Source: Plectrocnemia conspersa
Taxonomy: Eukaryota > Arthropoda > Insecta > Trichoptera > Polycentropodidae
Assembly (NCBI GenBank): GCA_009617715.1
Contig: VTFK01000264.1
Span: forward strand, 372,001-436,000
Direction of reading: 5' to 3'
DNA length: 64,000 nucleotides
Under the pieces are notes generated by a model. That model saw only the letters and a program-made list of their open reading frames with translations, had not been told where the DNA came from and searched no databases. Within the stretch, counting starts at the first letter, position 1; the number at the start of each line of letters is the position of its first letter. Below, piece after piece: positions 1 to 13,400 of this stretch. A program made the position numbers and the translations under genes.

Positions 1-432
1 TTAACTACAAATATATAAATAAAAATAAATTTTAAATGGCAAGCGGTTCATAAACCACACTAAATAATAAATGTTAGATAGAATGATTATGGAACGAAGA
101 CACTAACTTTTGATTAATTTTTTGTCCGTTCCCTGTGTGTCTTCCCTTTGTTGTGTTCGTTTTATTTGGATATATTTACTTATGTGGCGTTGACCCGATT
201 CACCCACGTTTGTCGTCGTAAATGTCTGTATACAACGCTTTGCTGTGTATTGCTTCGCTGTGGTGTATTTACCTGTCGGTACCATTCCAATACTTCCCGC
301 ACATTCCATGACTCCGATCGGCACTGCTCTTTCTCTCGATCTATCTCTACCGCGTTTCCGGCTCGCCTCGAATTCCATAGCAGAGGCTCGGCTGGAAAAA
401 ATTGGCAGGGCGATCCCCGCACGCGCTTTTAG
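1..432 (+). other. End of an upstream dynein intron
   Basis: No exon could be supported here. Bases 60-430 are more GC-rich than neighbouring introns and carry short frames on both strands with no family resemblance, so this may be a transposon remnant. It ends in the cttttag acceptor of the first exon in the window. Confidence 0.5.
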
Positions 433-1413
433 ATGTTGTGTCCCGGCTCGACCACCAGGTATTCGGCTCGGTGAGCAACAAGGCTGTCAAGATCTTCGAA
501 GACTCCAGGACCAGGAGGAGGAGGCTCTACAAACTAGCGTCCGAAGAAAAGCCCATGTTTCCGTACCAGCAGAAGAACTTCTATTCACAAGTCATGGAGA
601 ACAAAGAGGTCGTCAAGATTTTATCGCTGCTGTCCATTTGCACGCAGAATGTGAAGCTGGTAAGAATTTGTATTATCATTTACTATAGATATTTGGCGAA
701 TGTATGTTAATAATTAAATGTTATAAATATATTAAATTACGCACGTCCTTCCGTCGCGTCGCTAAACGAAAAAGTCTTCCCACAACAATAAATGAACTCT
801 GCGAATTATTGCGAAACAAAATATGAGGGTTTAAATAGGCGATGAATCATCAGTTGATATAGATCTGTGTTTATTTATGTGACAATGAGACTTACAAATA
901 TAATAACATATAACTTGCAGGAGATGGCCAATTTCATAAAAAGATGGAAACCGTATCAATATTTGTGGAAGAACGAAAAGAGTTTACGCGAATTGCTAAA
1001 TTCAGGGTTAACTGATTTTGAATTATCTTTGCGCCGACACAGCGAACTTGAGAGCAAACTGTCGACCGAACCAGATATGCATATATTCAACGGTTGCCTA
1101 GTTGTTTCGACGGACAAACTGAAATTTGGTTTACACACGGAAATAAAAAGTATGATTCGTATTCTATATCCACCACTTGGATTCGCAACTATTGTTATAT
1201 CTTTTGTTTACAGACGGAACTCACAAAATCGGACAAGCAATGCGCAAAAAATATAAAAGAGAGATGGACTATGTGTATGCTGTGATGAACGAAATGGAAC
1301 GCAAACTCGAGAGACCAATTAGGGATTTGGATGACGTTAGGATGGTGATGGAGACGCTAAAAAAGATCAGAGAGCAAGAAGTCGACATGGAACTAAAGAT
1401 AGATCCGATTGAG
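433..1413 (+). CDS. DNAH5: Dynein exons 1-3 of the window: distal tail
   Basis: Exons 433-659, 921-1149 and 1214-1413. The first starts at a cttttag acceptor with two bases of a split codon; an in-frame stop at 378-380 shows coding cannot continue upstream without an intron. The peptide has the family pattern [16 protein letters not shown], then [10 protein letters not shown], and ends [13 protein letters not shown]...KIDPIE, which aligns with the DNAH5/8 tail just before the linker. Exon 2 must end at 1149 (donor gtatga) and exon 3 start at 1214 for the family's spacing between TEIK and IGQAM to hold. Confidence 0.85.
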
Positions 1414-4400
1414 GTGTGATATGTCCATAAACATTTAATTTTTTTAATCATTTGTGATATAAAACATGCTTTCATGCATCAATTTCAATATATATACCCT
1501 ACTTTTAATACGATATTTTAAATTTTAATATAAAAAGTAGCTTGTGTTAATATATTTCAATTATAAAGTATTTTATTTTGTGTAACTATATGTATTAAAA
1601 TCAACATCATATTATTATTTAGCTAATAAGCTAGTTTCCATTGCGTTTATTTGATGACAGTAATTTTAACATATCTGCAATCGTTTTAGATCATTGTATG
1701 TTTTTAGCTTTATGAGGGTGTTAACATGATACTCATTCTATAGCGATGAAAGTTGATTTTCTCCGTGTTGTAAATATTTTCAAGAACGAGACATCTATCG
1801 GATGAGCTCAAAAACTATTCAATTGTGGCTCGCTACTTGGGTGAAATAATATCTTCTTTTTGGAATACATGGAGCAAATAAACCTTACAATCAGTGCTTA
1901 CACAAAAGTGATTGCAGATTAGTTTAAATATTGAGTTTTAAAAGAATATAATTTATATTTAGACATTCATTATATGTTTTAGTAGTTTGATTGTACATAA
2001 TATGAATACTTTACTTAGCGAAAAACATTTTTATGCCATCCCCAAATAACTTTTGTAAGTATCGTTCACTCATCTAACGCTTTAATATTTGATTAATTGC
2101 TCTTGCAGTGTCTGTTTATTCTTCTGAATAGTCAGAAATATAGTCTTTGAAAATTAATACTATTTCTTTGCTTACAAACATAGCTACAAGTAAAGATAGT
2201 CTTCAGTTTATTTCTAAGTAATTTTGAATTATTTATGTATCATTTATATTTTAATGGCACGAATGGAGCTATTATTTTTTTTTCTACAATCAATATTGAG
2301 TATTTTCAGGGTGTGACATCTAACGGCAGAGCTTAAAAGCATTTCTATTTTTTATTATGGTTCACTACTTTGATAAAATAATATTTTTTTTCAAACAATT
2401 TTCAGATTAGTTTCTGTTCTATTGACATTCTTTTATTTTTTTATAATATTACTTACATTTCGAAAAGTATCATAGTAAAAAAACAATACCAGGATACATG
2501 TCTAAATGAATAAGAAATAATCTTATAGTGCAGTTAAACTCTGTCGAATAAATATGAAAAATTGACTTTAATTTAAAATTGCAAAATCACGAAATGCATG
2601 ATTTAAACACAATACCTTGAAGGATGATGATTAGTTAACTTAACTTACAAAATATAGTTAAATATTTTATTCGTCAGAAACATATCTATTTGTAAAAAGT
2701 TCTCGCCGAATTTTAATACTTGAAAAACTGCGCTGCGTCGTTTGTGCCATGTCGTGTCGTTGTCTTGGCGATGATATATGACTGGACCAGAACAGACAAC
2801 CAGAGTGGAAATGACTGTTCTTATCTAAACTTCAGAGGTGTCGTTTCTATCGATTCGGCGTAAGCTCTTGTGTATTCCAAGGCGGAAGCAAAGTTCCAGT
2901 GGAACTGCAAGTGACTTTTCTATGACAGCGTTTCGGTTATAATACGGTCGGAGAAATGAGAGGAGATCAACGATCCTACTATTTTATTATCGTATTTATG
3001 TTGTAAATATATCTTTGTGTTTAACTTACGTATATATCTAAAAAACTATTTTTTACGAAAAACGGCATTTTGTGAATGTCAATTTACAAAATGCTTTAGA
3101 TATTATTTTTTTTCTCAGATATCGTTACAAGAGGGAGTATGGGTGGTATCTGTAGTTGTATCCTAGTGCCTTTTTGCTATAAGTTTTTGTTTTGATACAA
3201 TACAATAGTGCTATTGTCATTGACAAAATATTTAATATGGTGTATGGTTTGTCAAAAATAAATCGACCGTTACGTTTAGCTTCAGATTAAAAATTTATTA
3301 AATTTAGGAGTTGGACTACATATGCGATTATTTGCTGTTCATGGATTAACAGATTGTTAATCCATGAACAGCTGTTGATAATGTCAAAAAAAATAATATG
3401 AAAAAACTTCCTGAAACGGTCAGAAAAGCTGAAAACATTATCGATACAAATGCAGTAAGTTCTGCCGAGGCGGAGCAAGGATTTTCGCTCATGAATACTA
3501 AATATTTGCTTAGAAAAAGAGCAACTTAAAGTATTAAACACACATCGGATCTAATGACCATTAATTTGATAAGTGTGCCGCTGTTTTCATTGCACCCTAC
3601 ACCTTATGTTCAATCAGGGTTTTGAAGTCAATATAATTTAGCTAATGATAAACGAGCCTGTTAATAAAATGTTAGCAGTATACCACTGTATATATATATG
3701 TATGTATAGGTATATAGCAGTTTATTGTTATTGTTGGATTTTTGTTAATAGTAAGATTTACAGGTTTTATAGGTCAAATGTGATATTTGTGCAATAAATA
3801 GTGCAAGGTTCTGGCTAATGTAGAGGTGACCCTCGGAAGTAAAATCCCGGCCAAGCTCGAGCTGTATGCGACTGCGCACTATCGTGTCATATCACGTAAA
3901 GTTAAAGCTGACGAACTAAAATTAAAGCGCAATAATTAAAAAGTAAAACTATTGATTCATTTAAAATTCTAAAAATCAATTAAATCTAGTTAATTTTTAG
4001 ATAGTGCCGCATCTTTATCGATTCGATATTTTCTTTGTTTATTGCGCGTTACATGAATCTACGACTTTGGTTTAATTTTGAGATAATTTAGGCATTTTTA
4101 AAGTATGAATCCAGTCAATCTGCTATTTCTGCAAACTAAAACTTGAATTTGTCTCTAGCTCGCCACGAAATCATTGGTGCGTGTAGGTTAATCTTACCGC
4201 TGCCACTAATTGCATGTTGTAAATTGTGCGCCTCGACGGATTCTGCCAGCGCCACCATTGTTTGTTGGTAAAGGTTTCGAGATGCAATTAAGATAATTAT
4301 TATTAATATGAGCCAGTGGCGATATTTATTTATCTATAACAAATTTGTCCATCATGACGGCTTTTTTACTATACAGGCGGCCCTCGACTTTCGCACATAA

Positions 4401-7400
4401 TTGGTTCCTGAAAATGTGTGCGAATGTTGAATGTTCGAAAGTAGAGAGAAGAAAAAAAAATTGAAATTGCGTGTATTTTAAAATATTTATTTATAAAGTA
4501 AACATAAGATGTTTAAGTGTGGTTTGCGGGTATTTCCTTTGAAAAGTTAATAAGAGTTAACTATTTTCCACTATTCTTTTTCTTATCTTCATATAGTATT
4601 TTATAACATGCTATGTCTTTATTGATCGTTCTACGCACTTGATATGCGTTCTACATTGGGATCACAATCTTCCATAATATTTAAAAAATTTTCAAGATGC
4701 GTGAAGGCTTCATTCATATTTTTCATTTTTAAAGAGTTTTCCAAAATAAACCTGTCTCATCTACATTAAATATTTGGCTAGAGGAATATTCTCCATCTTC
4801 AATAATTTTGAATATTTAAGAAATACGTTATTTTGCAGCATCTTTATCCGCATCAGCCGATTCTCCAGTAAATTTAATAATATGAACAGAATATCTCATT
4901 TTAAAATTGTAAAACTAACCGATACTTGCTTGAAAAACCGTGTTAAAATCTTTTTTTTTATGTATTCTTCCAATATTTGTGCAAACTAAGAGCTTTTGCT
5001 TGAATAATTTAAATACTCAGAGGGACATCTTTTTGATGTTGGTCATCGATCCATGATGACAAAGATTTTTCCATTTCATCCATGTTTTTTTTGCCGTGTT
5101 TTTTTGGAAACATATCTTTAAAGATTGTGGAAATATATATGGAATTTCCACAATTTTGAACGCATTCCTTAATTATATTTTTATTTTGCAAAATTGAAGA
5201 TATCGTAGTCCTGTTTGTATCATACGAACGTCCGATTGAAGCAAAAGATTCACCGCTATCAGAACGTCTAATAATTTCCATCTTTGTCTCGAATCGTGAG
5301 AAGTTTATGAGTCCTTGATTTCTTTTTGTTCGTATCAACACTGAAGTTTAATTTAAAAAAATGTTTTTTTATATGTGCGAAATAACGAATTGTGCGAAAG
5401 TCGAAAAACGAGAGCCACCTGTATAGTAATATTTAAGGACGGAATAACGTAGTCCGTAACATCTCACGTGCCATTAGTAAAAAAATGGCATTTATTGGTT
5501 ATAAATTGTATTACATATAATACTTTATAATTATTAAATATGTAGATATCATATTCTTGTGCTCACATGCTAATTTCGGTGAGCATATGGTCTGCTTACA
5601 TACTTAGTATAAAAAAAAAATGAGAATACATACTTAGTATAAAAGAGCTGAGAATACATACTTAGTATAAAAAAAACAATGACCATGCGTTCTTGTGCCT
5701 TTGTTATGTGTTATCGCAATGTCTTTGTTATGAGTGATATGCGCCGGGCGCATTCGTGACCTATGCCGGAACTTTCAATTGATAACCTTCACGTTCATAC
5801 AACTATTGATCGGACGTCGGTACTAAGCCCAGTGCATCTAACTGCGCAGAAGCGTTGATTATAATGCGTTTTATTGTCAAGTCTGGTATCTATGCGAACA
5901 ACGATGTCGTAAATTATAGTTATTATATATTGATTTGTATATATAGATTTAAGGGCAGTTGCTATTTATTCTCCTTGAGTTATAAATAATAAAGTTTTTT
6001 TTTAATTTCCCCAATCGTCAAAGGGTGCAGCGATATTACAATACACCCATACCTCGCTTTACGGCCTAGATACGTTTCACGAAACTTGGCCGCAAAGCGA
6101 AAAGCCCTATAACGAATCAATTATTCTAATACAAATTCATACAAATTCAATGGGATCGGTTCCAAATTTGTTAAGTATGTAGCATGGTTTATTATTTAAA
6201 ATGCATTTTATCTTTTTATTTCATTTAAATCAAAAATACATACATAACAAGTACATAAAATAATAACAGACTCCAAAAACCAACAATAATCCATAAACAA
6301 AAATGAAACAACTTCATGTTACATAAAATATGTGTATGAATACATACATATTTTTTTTAAATGGCTTTAATCTGAAGACGATGAAGAAATGGTAACCTGC
6401 AGATCACTGTCGTTCTCATTTTTCACTGGTAAGAATGGGCCTGGCTTAAAAAAATTGTCCAACGTTGTTTGTCTTGCCTTTTTGTCTCTTTCGTTCTTCA
6501 GTGATTAATAACAGCTAATGGCTGAGTTAATTCCTCAAGAAACTTTAGTTTTTTTTTTAAGGAAGATGTTTATTCCGTGTTCGAAATAAGAAAAAGCTTT
6601 TGACAATTTTTTTGATGTTAGCTGTTTGAATACAACAGACTCTGTCTCTTCATCAAATGCCGGTTCTGCTTGCAACTGAATGAGTTCCTTATATGAAAGG
6701 GCTTCCCTATCAGCTTCAAGTAGATCAAGCACATCACGTTCGTTCAAACCTTCAAAGCCGAGATCATGTGCTAGATCCAAAATGTTTTGCCTAATTTCAT
6801 TAAGGCAATTAACTTCTGCATCAGTACTTTTTACACATTCTGGCCATATTTTTTTCATGATTCACTGATGCTGTCAACAGCATCCTTGATGTTATAGTTT
6901 CTTCCAAAATGTCTTAATTGAAGATTTACCATCGGTTTCCCTTATAAGTTGTCGGAAAGTTCGGCGTAGGTAATATGCCTTAAAAGTGGCTATTGCACCC
7001 TGATCCATTGGTTGGATCAGAGCTGTTGTATTTTTCGGAAGGTACTCAATCATGACATCTTCAGATAGTTCGGATAAATTAGTAGGATGCCCTGGTGCAT
7101 TATCCAAAATTAGCAAAGCCTTGTTGCTTAAGTTATTGTCTCGCAAATATTTTTTCACTTCTGTGCAAAAGTGATTTTTGAACCAATCCTCTAAAGTAGC
7201 TTTAGTCATCCAAGCTTTCTTGTTGGATCTCCATATGACGGGTAATTGATTTTTATTTGGTCCTTTAAAAGTGGTTTTAGCTTAAAATCACCCGCGGCAT
7301 TTGCACCAAGTTGCAAAGTTAATCGTTCTTTAGACACCTTATAACCAGGCGCAGATTTTTCGGTTTTTGAAATGTACGTGCAATCAGGCATTCGCTTCCA

Positions 7401-10400
7401 ATAAAGCCCTGTTTCGTCTACGTTAAACACTTGTTCAGGTTTATGACTACCTCTTTCAATAATTCCCTTTAAAATGTTGGGATATTCCTTAGATGCGGCC
7501 TCATCGGCGCTAGTTGCTTCACCTTTCATTTTAAAATTATGCAAATTAAATCTTTTTTTTAAATTTTTTAAAAAATCGACATCGAAAAAAAGTTTTTTTG
7601 CCGTTATAGCGAAACATTTTAGGCCGTAAATCGAAAACGTGCCTTAATTGAAGAGGGCCGTTATAGCGAAAGACTGTATAAAGAGCGGCCGTATAGCGAG
7701 GTATGGGTGTATTCAATAGCTAATGCATCATATACCGTATCGCACCGCCCGTATGGTAAGTCGCACTTACCATACGGGCGGTGCGTGCGATGCGTTTGAG
7801 CATGCGGGACATGCGGGACATGCGGACGCCGCAATGGCCGCCCATTTTGTAATATCTTATAAAATTATAAATTTGCTTTAATCCTTGAAAAACTATGGTT
7901 TGTAGTTTATATTATTATCTGTCTAAATCTTGAAAAAAATAGTAGGGCGATATGTGAGCAGTTATGTATGATCATGAATTTTCATGAGAATAGAATCGTT
8001 AGTTAATGTACATACAGGATGATCTAATTCGAGTTTCTTATGTTGTCTGCACTGTAAATCAAACAGCTGGCAAATGTTAGTTTGTAATAATACATTTACG
8101 AAATGGATCGCTTAATCATTGTAATTGTTCAATTATTATAGAGAAATAATAATTCTGTACATACATATTATGCTCGACTTCATCGTATTACTAAGGCTTA
8201 GTAATACGATGCTTTGCTTAGTTACTAAGCAGTTAAACTGCTTAGTAATTAAGCAAACAATTCGCAAAATAGTGGAACAATTTAAAGAGACTAGAAGCAT
8301 TGGAGATAGAGTAAGGCCTGTGCAAGTGTGCAGCATCGTGGCGCCTGTTCAGCTGAGGATATTAGTGAAAGTATGGCCGAAGAACCGGAATTGCAGAATC
8401 GTCAGCTTTTCTAATGGCGCATTTTACATCTGGACTTGCATCTACGTCCGTATAAAATTTAGATAGCACAAGAACTAAAGCCCATAACATTTATGCAGAT
8501 TCAATGTTAAAGCAGCAGAAAGTTGACGCTGATTTTTCTAAGAAAATATTTTTCCTTGATGAGGCAAATGCATGTTATTAAACAAAATTGCTGCATATGT
8601 TTGTGATTTGCAAGAGACCACTAAATGTCCAAAAAGTGACTATTTGGAACGCATTGTGTTCAGGCGGCGTCACTGGGCCCTACTTTTTTGAAAACGATGA
8701 AGGCCAGACTGCAACGGTCAATGGTGAGCGCTATAGACGAATGATAACGCATGATTATTTTTGGCAAGGAATCGAAGATATTGATGTGGTAGCAACAAGA
8801 CTTGCTACAAATCAGGTGCAACGTTTGAAAAATCCCCAAGTAGCATTATTTTACGTTTTCGTGACGTCACTGTCCGCCAAGATTATCCATTGTATTTTTT
8901 TGTGGGGATGTGGGCTAGAATCGTGGCTACGCCGATAAACCCAAAATCAACATCCGCCAATTTATAGTCAATATACCACCCGAGATGTATGAAAAAGTCA
9001 TCAGGGCATAGATCACATCGATATGGATTTTGTCATTGCAGATGAAATCCGTATTGTTGCTCCATTAGCACCTACCAACAGTGGCTGTGGATATATTTGT
9101 GAAGAATTATATAAAAAAAATACAGGTGACGAAGAAACGGTGACCGGTTAAAAGTTTTTAATACACGATTTATCATATCGGATAACTTTTTTACATTTAT
9201 ATGAATCAGACAACGATAAATTTTTTTTTGAAAAAAAGGAGCTTAAGCTGACAGCCCTTCAATATAAAGTCAAGAATGAATTGGGTCCTGTGGAATTATG
9301 TGATTTGACCTTCTCAAATTGTGTTTAAAATTTTAATAATATTAATGAGGTTAGATTGTCTCCATTGCGATTGGGAGCTAAATGTGATTCGTCATAGATG
9401 AAATGAAAGTACTTGATATCGACGTAGCCATCAATAGCTTTTTAATCGCGAAACATTACTGTCCTTCCGGGATCATTGATGAGAGAATTTTTACATTATC
9501 TAAGCTAATCTCGGTGGCATGATATCATAAGGTTCCGCACAGCTCGGAACTCTGCCAAGGCGAACGGGCTTCTTGATGCTTACCAAAATTTTCAAAGGAC
9601 ACGTAACTTTTAGAGTATTGCAATAACATCCATTGAAAACCATTCTGAGCATACCCTACCACCCGCGCTTTCTATATAATCACAATAATATTACGTGACA
9701 AAATTTTATTTGGGCGGTTAATCTATGCTTGCACAAAGGCGGCCAAGCTCCTAGTCAATCCCAAATATAAGCTAATTAAATTTATAATTATAGGATCACT
9801 TCAATTTTGTCTCGGTTCTATGAAAATTCATGGTCGTATTATGACCATTTTATAGGACACAAGGAGGGGGTTAGGCGTTATACGGTGCAGCCTTCGTAAT
9901 TTTCCTTCGCGCTTTGCACAGCATGCACTGCGCATCTGTGCTTTGCGCAACTGAGGTACCGAGCGATTCTATTTTAAGACCTGACCGGTTGTAAAGGACG
10001 AAGCAATGACATAATATGCAATTTCCAATTATCGAAACATCGTTTTTGCTCGTATGTAAATATCTTTCAGTACGCCTCTCATTCGATACATTGTAATCAC
10101 ACGAGCAAAGTTTGTGAAAATCATTTTTGCGATACAGAATTACTCTTTGTTTTACTGCATCCTTTAATGTTTAAGGTATTTAATATTAGCACTATGATTT
10201 TATAACTATTAATTTTCAAGAGGTATTGATTTTAAAAATAAATCTAATAACCTATTGACTGTTCAATATACATTGAAAATGATTCGTTATAAGTAAAATA
10301 ATAATTAAAATGAAATATTTATGTAGTGCCTTTGTTTGAATTATTACGTAACGTATGACGCAATTGCACACAAAGCATGCAAATATTGATTTTATGGTGC

Positions 10401-13400
10401 CTGGGCATCCGGTTCTGGGAATTTAAGTCACCTTGTAAACAATTGCGCAGGTCCTGATAGGAGATGCGCCCTGCACCGTGTAAATCAATAACAGGCAACA
10501 CTAATACCATACAACTAATACGTGCGTACGTATAATATATATTTAAATACATACAGTACATTTATATCAATTATTAACTTAAGCCAATGTTTCCCAAACA
10601 TTTTTGATACTTAGAGCTATGAGAAGATTTTAGTGTCGTCGTGTTGTTAAATTCCATATTGTGTCATTTTTTCATTCATTTATCATTCACCATCAGAATA
10701 TTACTACGATATAGGTGGAAACATTCTAGTTTGAAAAACTTTCACTAAAGATCTCGAAATCTCTTTTGAGAGCAAGTGGAGGTTTTCGACGACCTCTGCG
10801 AAAATTCTCATAAGATGCTCAACTTTGTTTTGTGAAATGCGTTTCATATTGACGGTCAGCAGTTATTTGTATCAGTGTTCCTCACCTTTTCGGTATCGCG
10901 GACCACCCACTCCGTAATAAAAATGTATTATTAAAACCACTCTTTTTCAAAAAATTTACAAAAAAAATAATAATTATACCGTTCTCATCCCAAAAAACTG
11001 TGGCCATGATCTTGTTGGACGACAAACACACCTTAGTTTCTTCGGCTACGATTCGTTAGAGCTGTCCACTGTTTCGACTGTTCCTTTGTTTCTGGTGTGT
11101 TGTGGTGTATCAATGGTTAGAAAATGACGTGAAAATTCCTTATTGCAGTTTAACATGACCAAACACTCCTTTCAAAAACTGGCAGAGAGCCTCTGTATTC
11201 CCAAATATTTATGCAAAATACTGAGTATTCATTTGGTTAAAATACCCACGGTCTCAGTTATCCTGCGCTTGATCACTCGTCGATCGTCGATTATTATTTC
11301 ATATATTTTATCGATCATTTCTGCGTGGTAACATCATAAGCATAATGTCGAAAAAGAATTATTAAGAAGAAACAGTGCTTGCGACGCATGTGTTTACGTG
11401 ATCTCGGATATCTAGGGCACAATGTCATATAAAGGATTCTTCGAAAGCAACTGACACATTTTCAATTGGGTTAAGGTTGGGCCAATTTCCGGCCAAGGTA
11501 GAATTGGTATTGCTGTAAATGTATGTCATCGATCCTGTGCGGGTTGAGGTTTTGAGGTGCCCTATTTAAAACTCCCGGTTACAGTTCACAGCTTCCAGGT
11601 TAATTGAAAACTCGATCAAGACCAGATAGAATATTATAATTTTACTATTTCTGCAAGCTTATCGCGATTGAACATTTTTGATAATATAGCTCTCGCAACA
11701 ATGGAAACTCTTATATATGTAACTTTGCGTCTTAATAGAGCAAAATTGTTAACATGTACGAGATGTGCTCTTTGTCTTGCCGGTTCCAGATTAAATTTGA
11801 ACTCAATGCTGATCTTTTTACGTAACCTTCTATTGATTAGACTTTTAAGATTGATATGGCATGTGCGGAATAAAACGCAATAAAACTATTTTAATAATAT
11901 TATATGTCGTAAAGCCACTGGAAAAATACAAATTTGATTCGAAAAAGCATAGTCCGTAAGGACTATGGGTACTTCTCGGGTACCACGCCCGCGTCCCGCA
12001 GTTGCATTAGGCTCGGGAGTTTCAGCCCATGGGCAACTGAGATCGGACCCAGTCTGGCGTTCGCTCCGGGGTACTGCGCACTCCGGTGCTAGGCCAGACC
12101 TCCTTCCTTGGTCGTCACGATTGACGACCGTGGACGGGTCTACCGTCGCGAATTGCTGTTGATGGTCTCCGGCATCACTAACCGTTGGAGACGGAGTTGG
12201 ATAGGGGAAATGGAGGGGAGAGGGTGGTTTGCAGGCAGTCGCGCTCCGCTTACCTTGGGTCTCTCGGAAGAGAATAATAAAAGACAACCTGAAAGAAATA
12301 GGGGTTCTTTTTATCATCTACTCTTTATTTTTAAGTTTATTTAATTTGGCGGCATTAGGCATGCTCCGATTGAAGGAGCACGTATGGGGGTCCTAAAAAG
12401 GGTTTGTTTTTGAAAGTATCCCGCATTAGGACACAGTGAAGCGGTTAAAGAAGGTTTTGGTGGTTCTTCGGGTCTCCGGGAGATGTTCCTAGCGGCGCCC
12501 TGTTGAACCATGTATGAGCGCTAAAAGTAGAAAGCAATTAATCAGGGTAAAAATAAAAAAAAAAAAAAAAAAAAAAAAAAAGGGAATTATGTAGTATTTG
12601 CGACGAGCGCTCTAATGTGGGCGAACATCTTCGCGAGCGGAATATGCCTCGCAGAAGTGCTCGAAAGCCCGAAAGTTCTTTTTAGACGCAACGAAGTCTT
12701 GATGGGTTAAGGGACCTTCGCCCTCTAGCTCAAGAGCGAAGTGGAGCTGCGTTCGCTCCTCGTCGAGGAGTGGGCAATCCCACAGGATGTGCTCTGACGT
12801 CTGGTTGTCGTGGCCGCAGGGGCAGTCGGCGTCGTCTCTTAATTTGAAACGACGTAGATATGCTCCGAAAGCTCCGTGTCCGGTAAGGAACTGTGTGGTT
12901 GTGAATCCGCATCTCATCCAGCGCTTCTCGAGGCGAGTTTTCACCTGGGGAAAGAACTTAAAAGTTAGGCGGCCCGTGGCGGCGGTGCTCCAGCGCCTCT
13001 GCCACTCGTCCAATGAGGCCTTTCGAACGCTGTGTTGGATCGCTCTTTCCGTATCCTGCAATTTAGACACGTTCAGCGTCGGTTGGATCGTTACTTGTCC
13101 GACCGTCGCAGAACGGCTCCTTCTTAAGTGGAAGGTCGCGGACCTTCGCTGTGCGACTAAATCTATGGGTTCGACTCCGGCCAGAATGAGGCGAGCCGAA
13201 TTTGGAGCCGTGTTGTAACACGCTGTTACCTGTTTCAGGGGTGCCGTCTGAGACCCTAGCAAGAGAAGTTGAGGGTGGCCTCGCGATGCCCTCTCGGCGA
13301 AAGCACCGGCGGCGTACGTTATTATTGACACATAAATCGCCTTGTACATAGTCAATTTTGCGCGAAAGTTTAACCCCCAATGGCGGCCCCCCAATCTTAG

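Noticed and set aside
11886..12344. Proline- and serine-rich open frames on both strands at the left end of the retrotransposon
   Set aside because: They lie in the GC-rich 3' UTR, one crosses the target-duplication boundary, and neither shows a domain.
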